34,952 nucleotides of DNA from SM23-73-3 sp964580215 (GTDB taxonomy: Bacteria > Zixibacteria > MSB-5A5 > SM1-73). The notes below the pieces were generated by a model. The model ran no database searches. It saw only the letters and a list, made by a program, of their open reading frames with translations, and was not told where the DNA came from. Positions 7,772 to 17,265 of this stretch are shown here, piece by piece; position 1 is the first letter of the stretch; each line of letters opens with the position of its first letter. Location of the stretch: the NCBI GenBank assembly GCA_964580215.1, contig CAZOJT010000028.1:1-34952 (forward strand), in the 5' to 3' direction. The translations under genes were made by a program, and so were the position numbers.

Positions 7772-9628
7772 CTAAAGGGTGGGGGATTCTCCTGTTTGGA
7801 CCTCAATTTCCTCCTGCTTTTTAACTGGAAGGGTGATGGTGAATGTTGTCCCCTCAGGAGAGCTTTCCGCAGAGATCTCGCCTTTATGATTCTTGATGAT
7901 TTTTTCACATATGACCAGTCCAAAGCCATGTCCACCCTTCTTGGTGGTGAAATGAGGCTCAAATATCTTGGGCAAAAGCTCCGGGGAGATCCCGGGACCG
8001 GTGTCGGACATTTTGACCTCAACCATCTTTTCTCTTTTTACATAAGCGGTGTGGATGGTGATGGTTCCTTGTGGCTCCGGAAGCGTATTTATGGCATCAG
8101 CCGCATTGTTCAGTATATTTAAGAAAACCTGTTGAATTTGCCCCACATCCATGGGTAATGCCGGAAGCTCCGGGTCAAAGATGGTTTCAAATTTTATTCC
8201 GGAAAATTGCTTCTGAGGCTTTAAGGAAAAAATCAGATCCTCTATGAGGGTGCGCAGATTGTACTCGGTTATCTTCGTTTCCAGTTTGGAGAAATCGACT
8301 AAACCATCGGTGAACCTTTTCATGGTCTCCACGCTGTCTTGGATTGCTTTGGTGTTCTTTTCCACTCGAGCGGTATCCCCCTTCTTTAGGTTCAGTGACA
8401 TAAGCTCGGCATTGTTCAGGATGATGGTGAGATAGTTATTAAGCTCATGTCCGATGGAGGCTGCCATCTCACCCTTTGCCACCAGATTTTGAGAATAGAT
8501 GAGATATTTTTCTGCAATCACTTTATCGGTTATGTCCTCGATCACTAAGATCAGTCCCAGGATACGGTTATCGTGACTGTTCAATGGGCTCACCTTTAAA
8601 GATAAAGCCACCTCCTCCGATCCGAATCTGTGGTAGGATTTAGCTTCCTCAAAAGGCTCGCCAGTATAGAGGACCTGATAGCAGATCTTCTTCCATCTGG
8701 TCCTGTCCTCCGGGGGAACCAAATCCAGAAGGGAAAGATTCTTCAGAGAATCATGATTGAACTTTTCTTTCCAGCCTGCTTTTTTGAAAATCTCTTGGGA
8801 GGTTTTGTTAGCCACGGTTATCTTGAGATTATTATCTACCACCACTATCCCCACCGGGGTCTTGTTTACCACATTCTCATTATAGATTTTCATTGCCAGA
8901 AGATTCTCATAAAGCTTGGCGTTTTCTATAGCTATGGCGGCTTGCCCGGCAAAAAGCTCAAAAAGATAAAGGTCGCTTTCTAAAAAGATGTTGCTTTTGG
9001 AGCTATTATCCAGATACAAAATCCCGATTATCTTCTCCTTGCTTTTCAGCGGGACGCACATAATGGATTTCAAATCCAACTCCCGAATGCTTTTCTGCTT
9101 GGAATATCTTTCATCGTGTTGGGCGTCGGAAGCGTATACGGATTTGCCGGTTTTAGCCACGCTGGTGGCAATGGACATGGAGATGCGAAAATCCTCTTTG
9201 GAGAGAGATTCTTTGCAGATATTATGTGCGGTCTTGAACTGTAGATTGCCTTCCTGGTCTAAAAGCATCAGAAATCCGCGTTCGGCGCGCAAAAGTTTTA
9301 TGGCTCGCCGCATCACCATTTGCAGAATGTCGTCTAAAATCAGGGTGGAATTGACCGCTTTGCTTATATCTAACAAAGCCTCTAAATCGTCTCTTCTCAC
9401 CCGGGATGATTCTTTTGAGTCGGATTTCTCCGTCTCTGTCTCCAACCTGGGCTGAGCTGACTTCACCTTCTCGAAGACCGCATCCATCTGGGCTAATGTG
9501 TCATCCAGGTCAATCGCTTCCTTGTTTTTCACATCTCTCTTTTCGTCGAATTTTTCAGGAATCTTGGTCTCTCCAAAAAGGATCTTCTCCTCAGCTTCGG
9601 TTCTTTTTTGTGAGTCTGGAGTTGACAT
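7772..9628 (-). CDS. Cytoplasmic GAF-PAS sensor histidine kinase
   Basis: A 618-residue protein with no membrane segment. An acidic/basic N-terminal linker leads to a GAF domain (about 80-240), a PAS domain (about 255-370), a HisKA dimerisation helix with the phospho-acceptor His394 in GHELNNYL, and a HATPase_c domain. The ATPase domain has an N box (NILNNAADAI), G1 (DTGPGI), F box (FEPHFTTK) and G2 (GHGFGL). The enzyme should be an active autokinase sensing a cytoplasmic ligand or redox signal through GAF or PAS. No response regulator is adjacent; the only neighbour on the same strand is the Ser/Thr kinase-AAA-TPR gene downstream. In cyanobacterial HstK these modules sit in one polypeptide, so a joint pathway is inferred. 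Start: the ATG at 9628 follows AAAGGTG at good spacing; the GTG at 9637 lies within that RBS and is less likely. Confidence 0.9.
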   Translation of the reverse strand: MSTPDSQKRTEAEEKILFGETKIPEKFDEKRDVKNKEAIDLDDTLAQMDAVFEKVKSAQPRLETETEKSDSKESSRVRRDDLEALLDISKAVNSTLILDDILQMVMRRAIKLLRAERGFLMLLDQEGNLQFKTAHNICKESLSKEDFRISMSIATSVAKTGKSVYASDAQHDERYSKQKSIRELDLKSIMCVPLKSKEKIIGILYLDNSSKSNIFLESDLYLFELFAGQAAIAIENAKLYENLLAMKIYNENVVNKTPVGIVVVDNNLKITVANKTSQEIFKKAGWKEKFNHDSLKNLSLLDLVPPEDRTRWKKICYQVLYTGEPFEEAKSYHRFGSEEVALSLKVSPLNSHDNRILGLILVIEDITDKVIAEKYLIYSQNLVAKGEMAASIGHELNNYLTIILNNAELMSLNLKKGDTARVEKNTKAIQDSVETMKRFTDGLVDFSKLETKITEYNLRTLIEDLIFSLKPQKQFSGIKFETIFDPELPALPMDVGQIQQVFLNILNNAADAINTLPEPQGTITIHTAYVKREKMVEVKMSDTGPGISPELLPKIFEPHFTTKKGGHGFGLVICEKIIKNHKGEISAESSPEGTTFTITLPVKKQEEIEVQTGESPTL

Positions 9629-9634
9629 ACTTTT

Positions 9635-9641
9635 CACCTTT
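9635..9641 (-). promoter_or_regulatory. Ribosome binding site fixing the histidine kinase start
   Basis: AAAGGTG on the minus strand, six bases before the ATG at 9628. An upstream in-frame GTG (9635-9637) overlaps this RBS and therefore cannot easily be the start. Confidence 0.6.
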
Positions 9642-9770
9642 CTTAGTCGCGCTTCTTTAAAGATTTGAGTTCCTTTATATTATCGGTTAAGGGAAACAAC
9701 AGCTTAACTCGAAAAAATAGTTATATAGAAGAATTTTTTTGGCAAAACCTCCGATAATCTGGTGGGGAAG

Positions 9771-9833
9771 AATCTGTTTTTGCAGTGCCCCCTCATGTAT
9801 GCCCGGCACTCAAAAAGAGTTTGGAAACAGATT
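9771..9833. repeat. Nested palindrome
   Basis: Outer arms AATCTGTTT (9771-9779) and AAACAGATT (9825-9833) enclose an inner hairpin AGTGCC (9784-9789) / GGCACT (9805-9810). The sequence is unlike the CCCGCC-core elements, but the architecture is the same. Confidence 0.65.
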
Positions 9834-9932
9834 TTATTGAAAAGTGTCTTTAGAGAGAAGGTGAAAAAGTGAGATAGCCCCAAGTTTTAGCCTAGCAGGT
9901 AAGAGCCCAGCGAACTCCCTTAGCTTTTATAG

Positions 9933-9960
9933 TTGACAAAATGGCACTTTTTGCTATATT
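9933..9960 (+). promoter_or_regulatory. Sigma70-type promoter for the C25 protease gene
   Basis: A perfect TTGACA (9933-9938) and TATATT (9955-9960) are 16 bases apart. Transcription would begin near 9967, leaving a leader of about 90 bases before the ATG at 10056. Confidence 0.7.
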
Positions 9961-10043
9961 AAAATAGCGGAAGTGGCTGTATTTATGCTTCTTGTCCAAG
10001 GTGAATGAATGTCGGAGCTTTTTCTTTTCATTACTTCATAAAC

Positions 10044-10050
10044 AGAGGAG
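10044..10050 (+). promoter_or_regulatory. Ribosome binding site fixing the C25 protease start
   Basis: AGAGGAG, five bases before the ATG at 10056, which begins a signal peptide (MRIKIFFLVGF...). An upstream in-frame ATG at 10005 has no such site and would bury the signal peptide. Confidence 0.75.
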
Positions 10051-10055
10051 TTATC

Positions 10056-13000
10056 ATGCGAATCAAAATTTTCTTTCTGGTGGGATTTATTTTTCTTTTC
10101 GGGCTAAACCAGACGCAGTCAGCGGAACTTTCCCAGACTCTGGAATTTTCCCCAGAGGATTTGATCTTCTCCATCTCAGAGGGATTTGATATACTATATC
10201 TGAAAGGCTGTGATATTACCAATAAAGTGGGGGAGCCTCAGCTTCCGGTCAAACTGGTTCACCTGGTTTTGCCTCCCGGCTCAAAGGTAGAAAAGGTAGT
10301 GGTAACCAGCGCAGAGGGGGAATTTCTGATCGGCCAGTATCAGATCTTTCCGGTTCAACCTCCTCGAATCCTCTCTCTTATGCAACAGCCCATTCCCTTT
10401 GTTCAACCTGAGCCCAAAGTTTACGGGCAAAGTGCAGAATATCCGGGTAAACTGGTGGAATACACCGGCACCGGCTTTTTAGGAGGGTATCAACTGGCAA
10501 ATATTCTGGTATATCCGATTCAATATGTTCCTGCAGAGAAGAAGGTTAAGTTCTATTCTCACATGGAATTTAAGATCCTCTACTCTCCAGGAGGAAAAGA
10601 GCCTCTGTCCATAAAGCAAAGATCACGGATTGGAAAACAGGTCTATCAAACTATATTGAAACAAGCCACTTTGAATCCCCAGCGTGCCAGATTAAACTTA
10701 AAACCCGAAAAGATCAAAAAATCCCTTCTCCCTCCCGGAGATTACGAATATGTGATTATCACCGACACCAATTACGTCTCCACCTTTCAGCCACTGGGGG
10801 ATTGGAAAACCCAAAAGGGTGTGCCAGCAAAGATCGTCACCACCGATTGGATTTATACCACCTATTCAGGTTATGATAATACGGAGAGGATCAGGAATTT
10901 CATCAAGGATGCTTACCAGAACTGGGGGACCCTCTGGGTTTTTCTGGGTGGAGATACCAACGTGGTCCCCGAAAGAATAGCCTGGGCTATGGATTGCGAA
11001 GCCGGGTTCTATCCGGACGAGAATGATATAAGATGCGATCTTTATTTCTCCGATCTGGACGGAACCTGGGACGCTAACGGAAATCACATCTACGGCGAGG
11101 TGGAGGACCTCATTGACATGTATCCCGACGTCTTCGTGGGAAGGGCTTCATGTAGCGACGTCGGTAAGGCGGAAGCGCTGGTGGGCAAACTTTTGACCTA
11201 TGAGAAGAATCCCCCCACCGACTATCAGACCAAGATGCTTTTCTGTGCTGAGATCCTGTGGTCAAATCCCTACACCAACTCAGGGCTCAGCAAGGACTTG
11301 ATTGATGAAAAGTATGTCCCCCCACAGTTTGATCCTATCACCAAGCTCTATGAGGCTTTGGGAAATGAGAGTTGGAGCACAGTAATGGCCGCAATAAATG
11401 AGGGGCAGAATATAATTAACCATGACGGACATGCTAACTATGGTCTGATGGGAGTGGGAACTGGTTATCTGGATCGTGGTGACATGGATGCTCTCTATAA
11501 TAGTCCACGAAACTCCATCCTTCTCTCCATCGGTTGCTGGCCTGCTGCTTTTGACTATGACTGCATAGCTGAGCACTTTATCAATAACCCGGATGGCGGA
11601 GGGGTGGCTTTCATCGGCAACTCCAGATACGGCTGGGGATCGCCCGGAAACCCGGAATATGGCTACTCAGATCGATTCGATCAGCAGTTCTACGCCTCTT
11701 TGTTCTCCAGAGACGTCTATCACCTGGGAGCCACGGTGGGGGATATGAAGTCGTTCTATGTCCCATTCTCCCAACAGGAGAACGTATATCGCTGGTGTCA
11801 GTATCAGGTCAATCTTCTGGGTGAGCCGGAGATGCCCATCTGGACCGATACACCTCAACTTCTTGCGGTGGAACATCCAGACACCATTATCGTGGGCAAC
11901 AGTCAATTTCCGGTCACCGTGATGAGTGCATCCGGCGGAATGGAGCCCGTGCCGGAGGCTTTGGTGTGTCTTATGAAAGGAGATGAAGTCTACCAGCGAG
12001 GATTGACCGATCAGCAGGGACAGATTCTTTTTGACATCTCACCCCCCTCAGCCGGAGAGATGTATGTCACCGCAACTGCTCACAACTTCCTTTATCACAC
12101 CGACACTGCGCTGGTGCTCACTGCCGGAGGTTGTGTGTTGTATGATGAGCACAGCATAGATGATGGTTCAGGTGGCAATGGAGATGGACTGCCCAGTCCC
12201 GGAGAAACCATCGACATGTCTGTCACCTTGAAGAACTGGGGGACTGAGGTGGAATATAACGTATATGCCATTTTGCACTCTACCGGTGATCCATACGTCA
12301 CTATAACCGACAGCCTGCAAGATTTTGGAACTATGAACCCCGGCGAGACCGCGGTCAGTTTTCAGCCATATGTTTTCACCATTGATTCTGATTGTCCCAA
12401 CAATCATGTGATATATTTTAACCTGGAAATAAACGAAGGTTATGGAATCTCCTGGAGCAGTATGATACCCGTCACTGTGGTCACGCCCGATTTGATCTAT
12501 TCCAGCTATTCGGTGGATGATACATCCGGGGGGAACGGCAATGGCGAGCCAGAGCCAGACGAAACTTTCGATCTCAACGTTTCTGTCAAAAACCAGGGTT
12601 TGGAGCTGGCGCGTGGCGTGACCGGCCATCTTTCCACCACCAGTCCCTACGTCGATGTCACCGACAGCATAGCCAACTTTGGTGATATCGGTTCTGAAGA
12701 GATATGGAATGGGACATTTGAAGTATATCTGCTTCCCGGTTGTCCCTCCATCTATTTTCCATACTTGCATCTCCGCACCGAAACCAGCGATGGATATACT
12801 TTTCAGGATAGTTTCATCTTAAATATTGGAGAGTCCGGATTTGAGGACAACATGGAATCGGGCACCAGCCTTTGGACTCATGGCGGCACCGGAGACCTGT
12901 GGCATCTCACCAGCCACAGAAAACATTCCGGTAATTGGAGCTGGTATAATGGTATTGAGGACTCCTGGTATTTCCACAACAATATGCAGACCTGGCTCAA

Positions 13001-13538
13001 AAGCTCCTCTTTCGCTCTGGGTCCCGAATCTTATCTTAGCTTCTGGCTCTGGTATGATGTTACCAACTATGGGGTAGACGGGATACATGTGGAGATAGTG
13101 GATGCGCTGACCGAAGAGTCTGACACGCTCGACTTCACAGGAACGGGCGGCGCTTTGGACTCGCTTTTGAACACTGGCAACGATTGGCTGGAATATAGTT
13201 ATGATCTCTCCTACATCCTCCCAGGCACAAGTGTATATGTCAGGTTCAGCTTTGCAAGCGATGATGATTATCCACACGATGGAGAGGGTTTCTACATAGA
13301 TGACGTAAGGGTGGGACCAAAAACCTCATTCTGGTTGCCCGGAGACGTCAACGGGGACCTGTTGGTGGATATTGCTGATGTCCTCTTCTTGATAAGTTAT
13401 CTGTATAAAGCAGGACCTGCACCTGATCCGCTGGAAAGAGGAGATTTAAACCATGATAGTGAAGTAAACCTGGGGGATATTTTATATTTAATCAGTTATC
13501 TGTATAAGGAGGGACCTCCACCTCTATCAGTTGATTGA
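10056..13538 (+). CDS. Secreted gingipain-like cysteine protease (peptidase C25) with dockerin
   Basis: An 1160-residue secreted protease. Signal peptide 1-23 (ends QSA). A propeptide_C25-like region follows (about 24-225), then the C25 catalytic domain (about 230-600). Its start shows the family pattern YVIITD...W...KG and LGGDTNVVP; the catalytic His459 lies in INHDGHA and Cys494 in LLSIGCWP, 35 residues apart as expected. After the catalytic domain come two related beta domains, each opened by a DGSGGNGDG/DTSGGNGNG-PEPGET motif (about 708 and 829). A jelly-roll-like domain follows (about 925-1085, W...SF.L...SYLSFW), then a dockerin (1096-1155) with two D-x-N-x-D loops. The dockerin closely resembles that of the amidase at 1304-3358, pointing to one shared attachment system. 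It has its own promoter and ends in a strong terminator, so it is probably monocistronic. Confidence 0.92.
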   Translation: MRIKIFFLVGFIFLFGLNQTQSAELSQTLEFSPEDLIFSISEGFDILYLKGCDITNKVGEPQLPVKLVHLVLPPGSKVEKVVVTSAEGEFLIGQYQIFPVQPPRILSLMQQPIPFVQPEPKVYGQSAEYPGKLVEYTGTGFLGGYQLANILVYPIQYVPAEKKVKFYSHMEFKILYSPGGKEPLSIKQRSRIGKQVYQTILKQATLNPQRARLNLKPEKIKKSLLPPGDYEYVIITDTNYVSTFQPLGDWKTQKGVPAKIVTTDWIYTTYSGYDNTERIRNFIKDAYQNWGTLWVFLGGDTNVVPERIAWAMDCEAGFYPDENDIRCDLYFSDLDGTWDANGNHIYGEVEDLIDMYPDVFVGRASCSDVGKAEALVGKLLTYEKNPPTDYQTKMLFCAEILWSNPYTNSGLSKDLIDEKYVPPQFDPITKLYEALGNESWSTVMAAINEGQNIINHDGHANYGLMGVGTGYLDRGDMDALYNSPRNSILLSIGCWPAAFDYDCIAEHFINNPDGGGVAFIGNSRYGWGSPGNPEYGYSDRFDQQFYASLFSRDVYHLGATVGDMKSFYVPFSQQENVYRWCQYQVNLLGEPEMPIWTDTPQLLAVEHPDTIIVGNSQFPVTVMSASGGMEPVPEALVCLMKGDEVYQRGLTDQQGQILFDISPPSAGEMYVTATAHNFLYHTDTALVLTAGGCVLYDEHSIDDGSGGNGDGLPSPGETIDMSVTLKNWGTEVEYNVYAILHSTGDPYVTITDSLQDFGTMNPGETAVSFQPYVFTIDSDCPNNHVIYFNLEINEGYGISWSSMIPVTVVTPDLIYSSYSVDDTSGGNGNGEPEPDETFDLNVSVKNQGLELARGVTGHLSTTSPYVDVTDSIANFGDIGSEEIWNGTFEVYLLPGCPSIYFPYLHLRTETSDGYTFQDSFILNIGESGFEDNMESGTSLWTHGGTGDLWHLTSHRKHSGNWSWYNGIEDSWYFHNNMQTWLKSSSFALGPESYLSFWLWYDVTNYGVDGIHVEIVDALTEESDTLDFTGTGGALDSLLNTGNDWLEYSYDLSYILPGTSVYVRFSFASDDDYPHDGEGFYIDDVRVGPKTSFWLPGDVNGDLLVDIADVLFLISYLYKAGPAPDPLERGDLNHDSEVNLGDILYLISYLYKEGPPPLSVD

Positions 13539-13563
13539 GCTTTGAAAATTTCAACACCGACCC

Positions 13564-13599
13564 AAGAGCCCTTTTCCTTAAAGAGAGGGCTCTTTTTTT
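13564..13599 (+). terminator. Intrinsic terminator of the C25 protease gene
   Basis: Nine-base perfect arms AAGAGCCCT (13564-13572) and AGGGCTCTT (13586-13594) run into a tract of T to 13599, 25 bases after the stop codon. Confidence 0.9.
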
Positions 13600-13959
13600 G
13601 ACCTTATCCGTTGGCATTAGGATTCATCCTGAAGGAAATGCCGATGCCATTTGGCTTTGGGACATATTCGACCGGCCAACAGATGGAACAGATTAACTCG
13701 ATTGAAAAACGTGAATCAAGTTGCAGATAATATGTAATTATTTTGCAGACGCAAGAAGAATTTTTTGAGGTGAGTTGTTGCTGTCCAAAAATCATCCAGT
13801 TTTATTCCCTGGCTAAGTCTTTGTAAACCAATTCACTACTAATACCCCCTCCATTTAGTTTCCACAAAGTTCTTTGAAAGCTTTTGCCCCAACAAGCAAG
13901 CTTTTTAACGGCACTGCCTTTGCTCTTAAGATAAATGGAAAAATGCTAAGGAGCAAAGG
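13600..13959. other. Intergenic region, 360 bases, little recognised
   Basis: Lies between the C25 terminator and the subtilase start. The only structure seen is a pair of seven-base arms AAAGCTT (13877-13883) and AAGCTTT (13898-13904), the second running into TTTT. A promoter for the subtilase must lie here or further left, but no convincing box pair was found. TAAGGAG (13947-13953) is the subtilase RBS. Confidence 0.5.
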
Positions 13960-16900
13960 ATGTCCCGTAGATTGAGAAAAATAGTTTTCTTCTTTTTTCT
14001 GATCTTCTTTTTCTTTCGAAGCTTTCTCGCCTTCGGTGGTGAAATAAACCCGGATCTTGTGGCAAAATTGAGCCACCTGAAGGCAGATGAATTTGCCTCC
14101 TGTCTGGTGGTGATGAAAGATCAGACCAACACCGCCCGGCTGAACTTTAAGCTCAATCTACAAAAAGCTACCAGAAAAGTCAGACACCAGATGATATTAA
14201 GATCGCTAAAAGATAAAGCAGAAAGTTCTCAAAGGGAGATGATCGATTATCTGAACCAAAAAATCCTTGACGGAAGCGTAGAAAAGTTCAAAACCTTCTG
14301 GATAACCAATGCGATTTTAGTCACTGCCACCAAAGACCAGATCAAAAAAATCGCCTCTTTCCCGGATGTGGAAGCGGCCTACGAGAATTATCCAATAACA
14401 CTGGTTGATCCGGTATCAGAGGAAAGATCAGCGGGATACATGGCGGAAAAGGAGCGGTGCCTCTCTGCCATCGGCGCCCGGGGGGCTTGGGAAATGGGAT
14501 ATACTGGTCAGGGACGATTAGTGTGCAATTTCGATACCGGGGTGGATGGAGATCATCCTGCTCTTTTTTCAAACTGGCGGGGCAATAACGGTAGCTTAGC
14601 CTCAGCGTGTTGGTTTGATCCATGTGGTTCTGATTTTCCCAATGATTACAAAGGTCATGGAACTCATACCATGGGAATCATGGCAGGGATTTCAGAAGGA
14701 GACACCATTGGAGTGGCGTATGGAGCTGATTGGATCGCCGCAGCAGTTATAGATCGAGGCGCCTCCATCTATAAAACCATTGCCGACATACTGTCCGCTT
14801 TCCAGTGGGCAGTGGATCCGGATGGAAATCCAGAGACTTCAGATGACGTGCCGGACGTGATCAACAACTCCTGGGGAATGCCTCCGGGATATAAACCTGC
14901 ATGTGATCAAACGTTCTGGAATGCCATAGACAATGTGGAAAATGCGGGGGTGGCAGTCATCTTTGCCGCTGGGAACGAAGGTCCAGAACCTGTCACTATG
15001 AGAACTCCTGCTGATCGGATCTCCTCGCCCACAAACTGCTTCTCCGTTGGTGCAGTTGATGCTTTAAGCTTTGGGTTTCCAGTTGCCTCTTTCAGTTCGC
15101 GTGGTCCATCCGGCTGTGATAACCAGACCATCAAACCCGAGGTTTGTGCTCCCGGAGTGAAGATTTATTCCTGCTTTAAAAACGGAGAATATCGTTTGCT
15201 GAGTGGCACCTCCATGGCGGCTCCTTTTGTTGCCGGAGCTGTGGCTATCCTCAGACAATACAATCCTGAAGCCACGGTGGAGGAGATCAAGCAGGCTCTT
15301 TTGGAATCATGCACAGATCTTGGTTCTCCGGGTGAAGACAACAGTTATGGTCGAGGCCTGATAAATATCAAAAAGGCGCTGGCGATTTTACCCCAATCTC
15401 ATTTGCCCAACCTGTATCTTACCGACTTCTACGTTGATGGGGGAGGTGTTCCTCAGCCGGGCGATCAGATTGACTTAGTGATTGAGCTTAAAAATACCGG
15501 AGAAGATGTAGATGGCGTTTTTGCGAATCTTTGCACCCCCGATTCTTTGGTTCAGATAGCATCAGATAGCTTTTATCTGGGTGGTGTGGATAAGGGTGAA
15601 AAAGTTTCCAATCTTGGCTCTCCTTTTCGAGTGACCTTTGATCAAAATATGCCGTCGGGGAGAGAGGTGGAATTTATGCTCCGAATAGTAGGACAAGAAC
15701 CGGAATATTCTTCTGGGGTAAGTTTCTCCATAACTGTGGGTTACCTACCTCCTTTCTCTATCGGGGATCACGATGTGGGAAACTTCGTCTTCACCCTCTC
15801 CAATTTCGGTCAATATGGTTTGGGTGATGGGTCTTTCAATCCCTTAGGAGGAAAGGGTTGGGTGTATCCCCGGGATGGCAAGAATAATCTATATGAGGCG
15901 GCGCTTTTGATAGGAACAAGTCCGGAACAGATCTCCGATGGGGCGAGGGGAAGGGATGGAAAGACTCCAGAGCAAGATTTTGCAGTGCTTCCGGGTGGAG
16001 AACTTTCCATTCAGACGCCGGGTCTGGTATCAGATCAGGACGGATTCTGCAAATTCTCAGATCAAGAAGCAGAAAACCCTCTGGGGCTTCAGATTTTGCA
16101 GAGAAGTTTTGCCTATGCTGATCTAATCAATGATGATTATCTGATCCTGCAATATACCATAAAGAATATTACTCCTAATCCAGTTTATGATTCTTTTGTG
16201 GGGTTGTTCTTCGATTGGGATATTCCCTTAGATTCGCCGGACGACGACCAGATCGGCTTCGATTCGGCTTTGTGGTTGTATTATCAATTTGACCCGGAGA
16301 GTGAAATATATTTAAGTGTGGTTCCGCTCTCCGGAGGAGTTTGTTTTTCAAACCAGATAGATAATGCTCTCTGGCTATATGATGGGTTCTCCGACCAGGA
16401 GAAATATCAGTTTTTAAGCGGACAGGTCCCTGCAGGCGCAGATGAGGAACCTGCAACCGGGAACCAGACTACAGGAAAGGATTGGTCACAATTTGTTTCC
16501 TGTGGTACGTTTGATTTGGCTCCAGAGGAAAGCACCCTGGTTGCCTTCGCCATCGTCGGCGGAACGAGTCTGAATGAGCTTCGAGCTAACATATCCTCAG
16601 CCCAAACCAAATATGAATGCATTTGCACTGGCATAGAGACAGAGGATGAAGATAACAGTTTACCAGAACGCTTCTCCTTGAGTCAAAACTTTCCAAATCC
16701 CTTCAATCCTGCAACCACTATCATCTTTGACTTAAAACCGGAGTATCAAGTCTCAAGCATTCCCTTCCCGCCCAGAAAAAACGAAAGGTTTTTTATACCT
16801 CCAATGGAAGTGATCTCCAGGGTCCATACTTCACTTAAGATCTACAACATACGTGGACAGTTGGTGAGGACTTTGATTGAGGATGAATTGTCTCCGGGAA

Positions 16901-17022
16901 AACATGAGGTGATCTGGGATGGAAAAGATGAAAGAGGAAAAAAGGTTACCTCAGGGGTATATCTGTATCGTCTCAAGACCCCCAAAAGCCAAACCACTCG
17001 AAAGATGATCCTGTTGAAATAA
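13960..17022 (+). CDS. Secreted subtilisin-like serine protease (S8) with FlgD-like C-terminal tail
   Basis: A 1020-residue secreted protease. A basic N-terminus and a phenylalanine-rich hydrophobic stretch (8-25) form the signal peptide. An inhibitor_I9-like propeptide follows (about 35-150). The S8 domain (about 165-480) has the catalytic triad Asp192 (FDTGVDGDHP), His233 (GHGTHTMG) and Ser418 (GTSMAAPFVAG), with the oxyanion Asn339 (AAGNEG). A CARDB-like beta domain is next (about 480-595). The C-terminus (about 902-1020) has SQNFPNPFNPATTI and LKIYNIRGQLVRTL...WDGKDERG, the FlgD-like tail common on secreted proteins in the Bacteroidetes/FCB group and often linked to type IX-like export. 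About 28 extra residues sit between the first strand (IIFDLK) and the second (TSLKIYN) of that tail. The start is supported by TAAGGAG. Confidence 0.92.
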   Translation: MSRRLRKIVFFFFLIFFFFRSFLAFGGEINPDLVAKLSHLKADEFASCLVVMKDQTNTARLNFKLNLQKATRKVRHQMILRSLKDKAESSQREMIDYLNQKILDGSVEKFKTFWITNAILVTATKDQIKKIASFPDVEAAYENYPITLVDPVSEERSAGYMAEKERCLSAIGARGAWEMGYTGQGRLVCNFDTGVDGDHPALFSNWRGNNGSLASACWFDPCGSDFPNDYKGHGTHTMGIMAGISEGDTIGVAYGADWIAAAVIDRGASIYKTIADILSAFQWAVDPDGNPETSDDVPDVINNSWGMPPGYKPACDQTFWNAIDNVENAGVAVIFAAGNEGPEPVTMRTPADRISSPTNCFSVGAVDALSFGFPVASFSSRGPSGCDNQTIKPEVCAPGVKIYSCFKNGEYRLLSGTSMAAPFVAGAVAILRQYNPEATVEEIKQALLESCTDLGSPGEDNSYGRGLINIKKALAILPQSHLPNLYLTDFYVDGGGVPQPGDQIDLVIELKNTGEDVDGVFANLCTPDSLVQIASDSFYLGGVDKGEKVSNLGSPFRVTFDQNMPSGREVEFMLRIVGQEPEYSSGVSFSITVGYLPPFSIGDHDVGNFVFTLSNFGQYGLGDGSFNPLGGKGWVYPRDGKNNLYEAALLIGTSPEQISDGARGRDGKTPEQDFAVLPGGELSIQTPGLVSDQDGFCKFSDQEAENPLGLQILQRSFAYADLINDDYLILQYTIKNITPNPVYDSFVGLFFDWDIPLDSPDDDQIGFDSALWLYYQFDPESEIYLSVVPLSGGVCFSNQIDNALWLYDGFSDQEKYQFLSGQVPAGADEEPATGNQTTGKDWSQFVSCGTFDLAPEESTLVAFAIVGGTSLNELRANISSAQTKYECICTGIETEDEDNSLPERFSLSQNFPNPFNPATTIIFDLKPEYQVSSIPFPPRKNERFFIPPMEVISRVHTSLKIYNIRGQLVRTLIEDELSPGKHEVIWDGKDERGKKVTSGVYLYRLKTPKSQTTRKMILLK

Positions 17023-17046
17023 GCTTTCAATAGTTGCTACTTGTAG

Positions 17047-17253
17047 GTCGGATATGTCCCGCCAACGGCGGGACTATCCGACGTCTTTGCTATGGTTCTG
17101 CGGGGATAGGATCCCCGCCTACGCGGGTAGCTATCTGAGAACTCACCGCGTGGGTCGGGCTCTCAGCCCGATGGTTTTGCGGGGATGGGATCCCTTCAGA
17201 ACGAACCCTTGTGGCTGTCCTCCTTAGGGTTAGGACAGGGACAAGCCCTGTCC
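17047..17253. repeat. Array of GC-rich hairpins after the subtilase
   Basis: Four hairpins in a row. (1) 17047-17082: arms GTCGGATA and TATCCGAC around GTCCCGCC AAC GGCGGGAC, with one bulged T. (2) 17100-17118: GCGGGGAT AGG ATCCCCGC. (3) 17155-17171: TCGGGCT CTC AGCCCGA. (4) 17233-17253: GGACAGGG ACAAG CCCTGTCC. None has a proper T tract. Together they separate the convergent subtilase and glycosyltransferase genes, and could hinder read-through from either side. Confidence 0.75.
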
Positions 17254-17265
17254 CTACGTTCCTGT

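Larger units (their letters stand above)
9629..10055. other. Divergent intergenic region, 427 bases
   Basis: Separates the leftward histidine kinase gene from the rightward C25 protease gene. It holds a nested palindrome (9771-9833) and a good rightward promoter (9933-9960). AT-rich sequence at 9670-9740 could carry the leftward promoter, but no convincing -35/-10 pair was found there. No gene is seen. Confidence 0.7.

Noticed and set aside
12168..12770. 200-codon antisense frame in the C25 protease gene
   Set aside because: Mirror of a strongly supported coding frame; no motif, no RBS.
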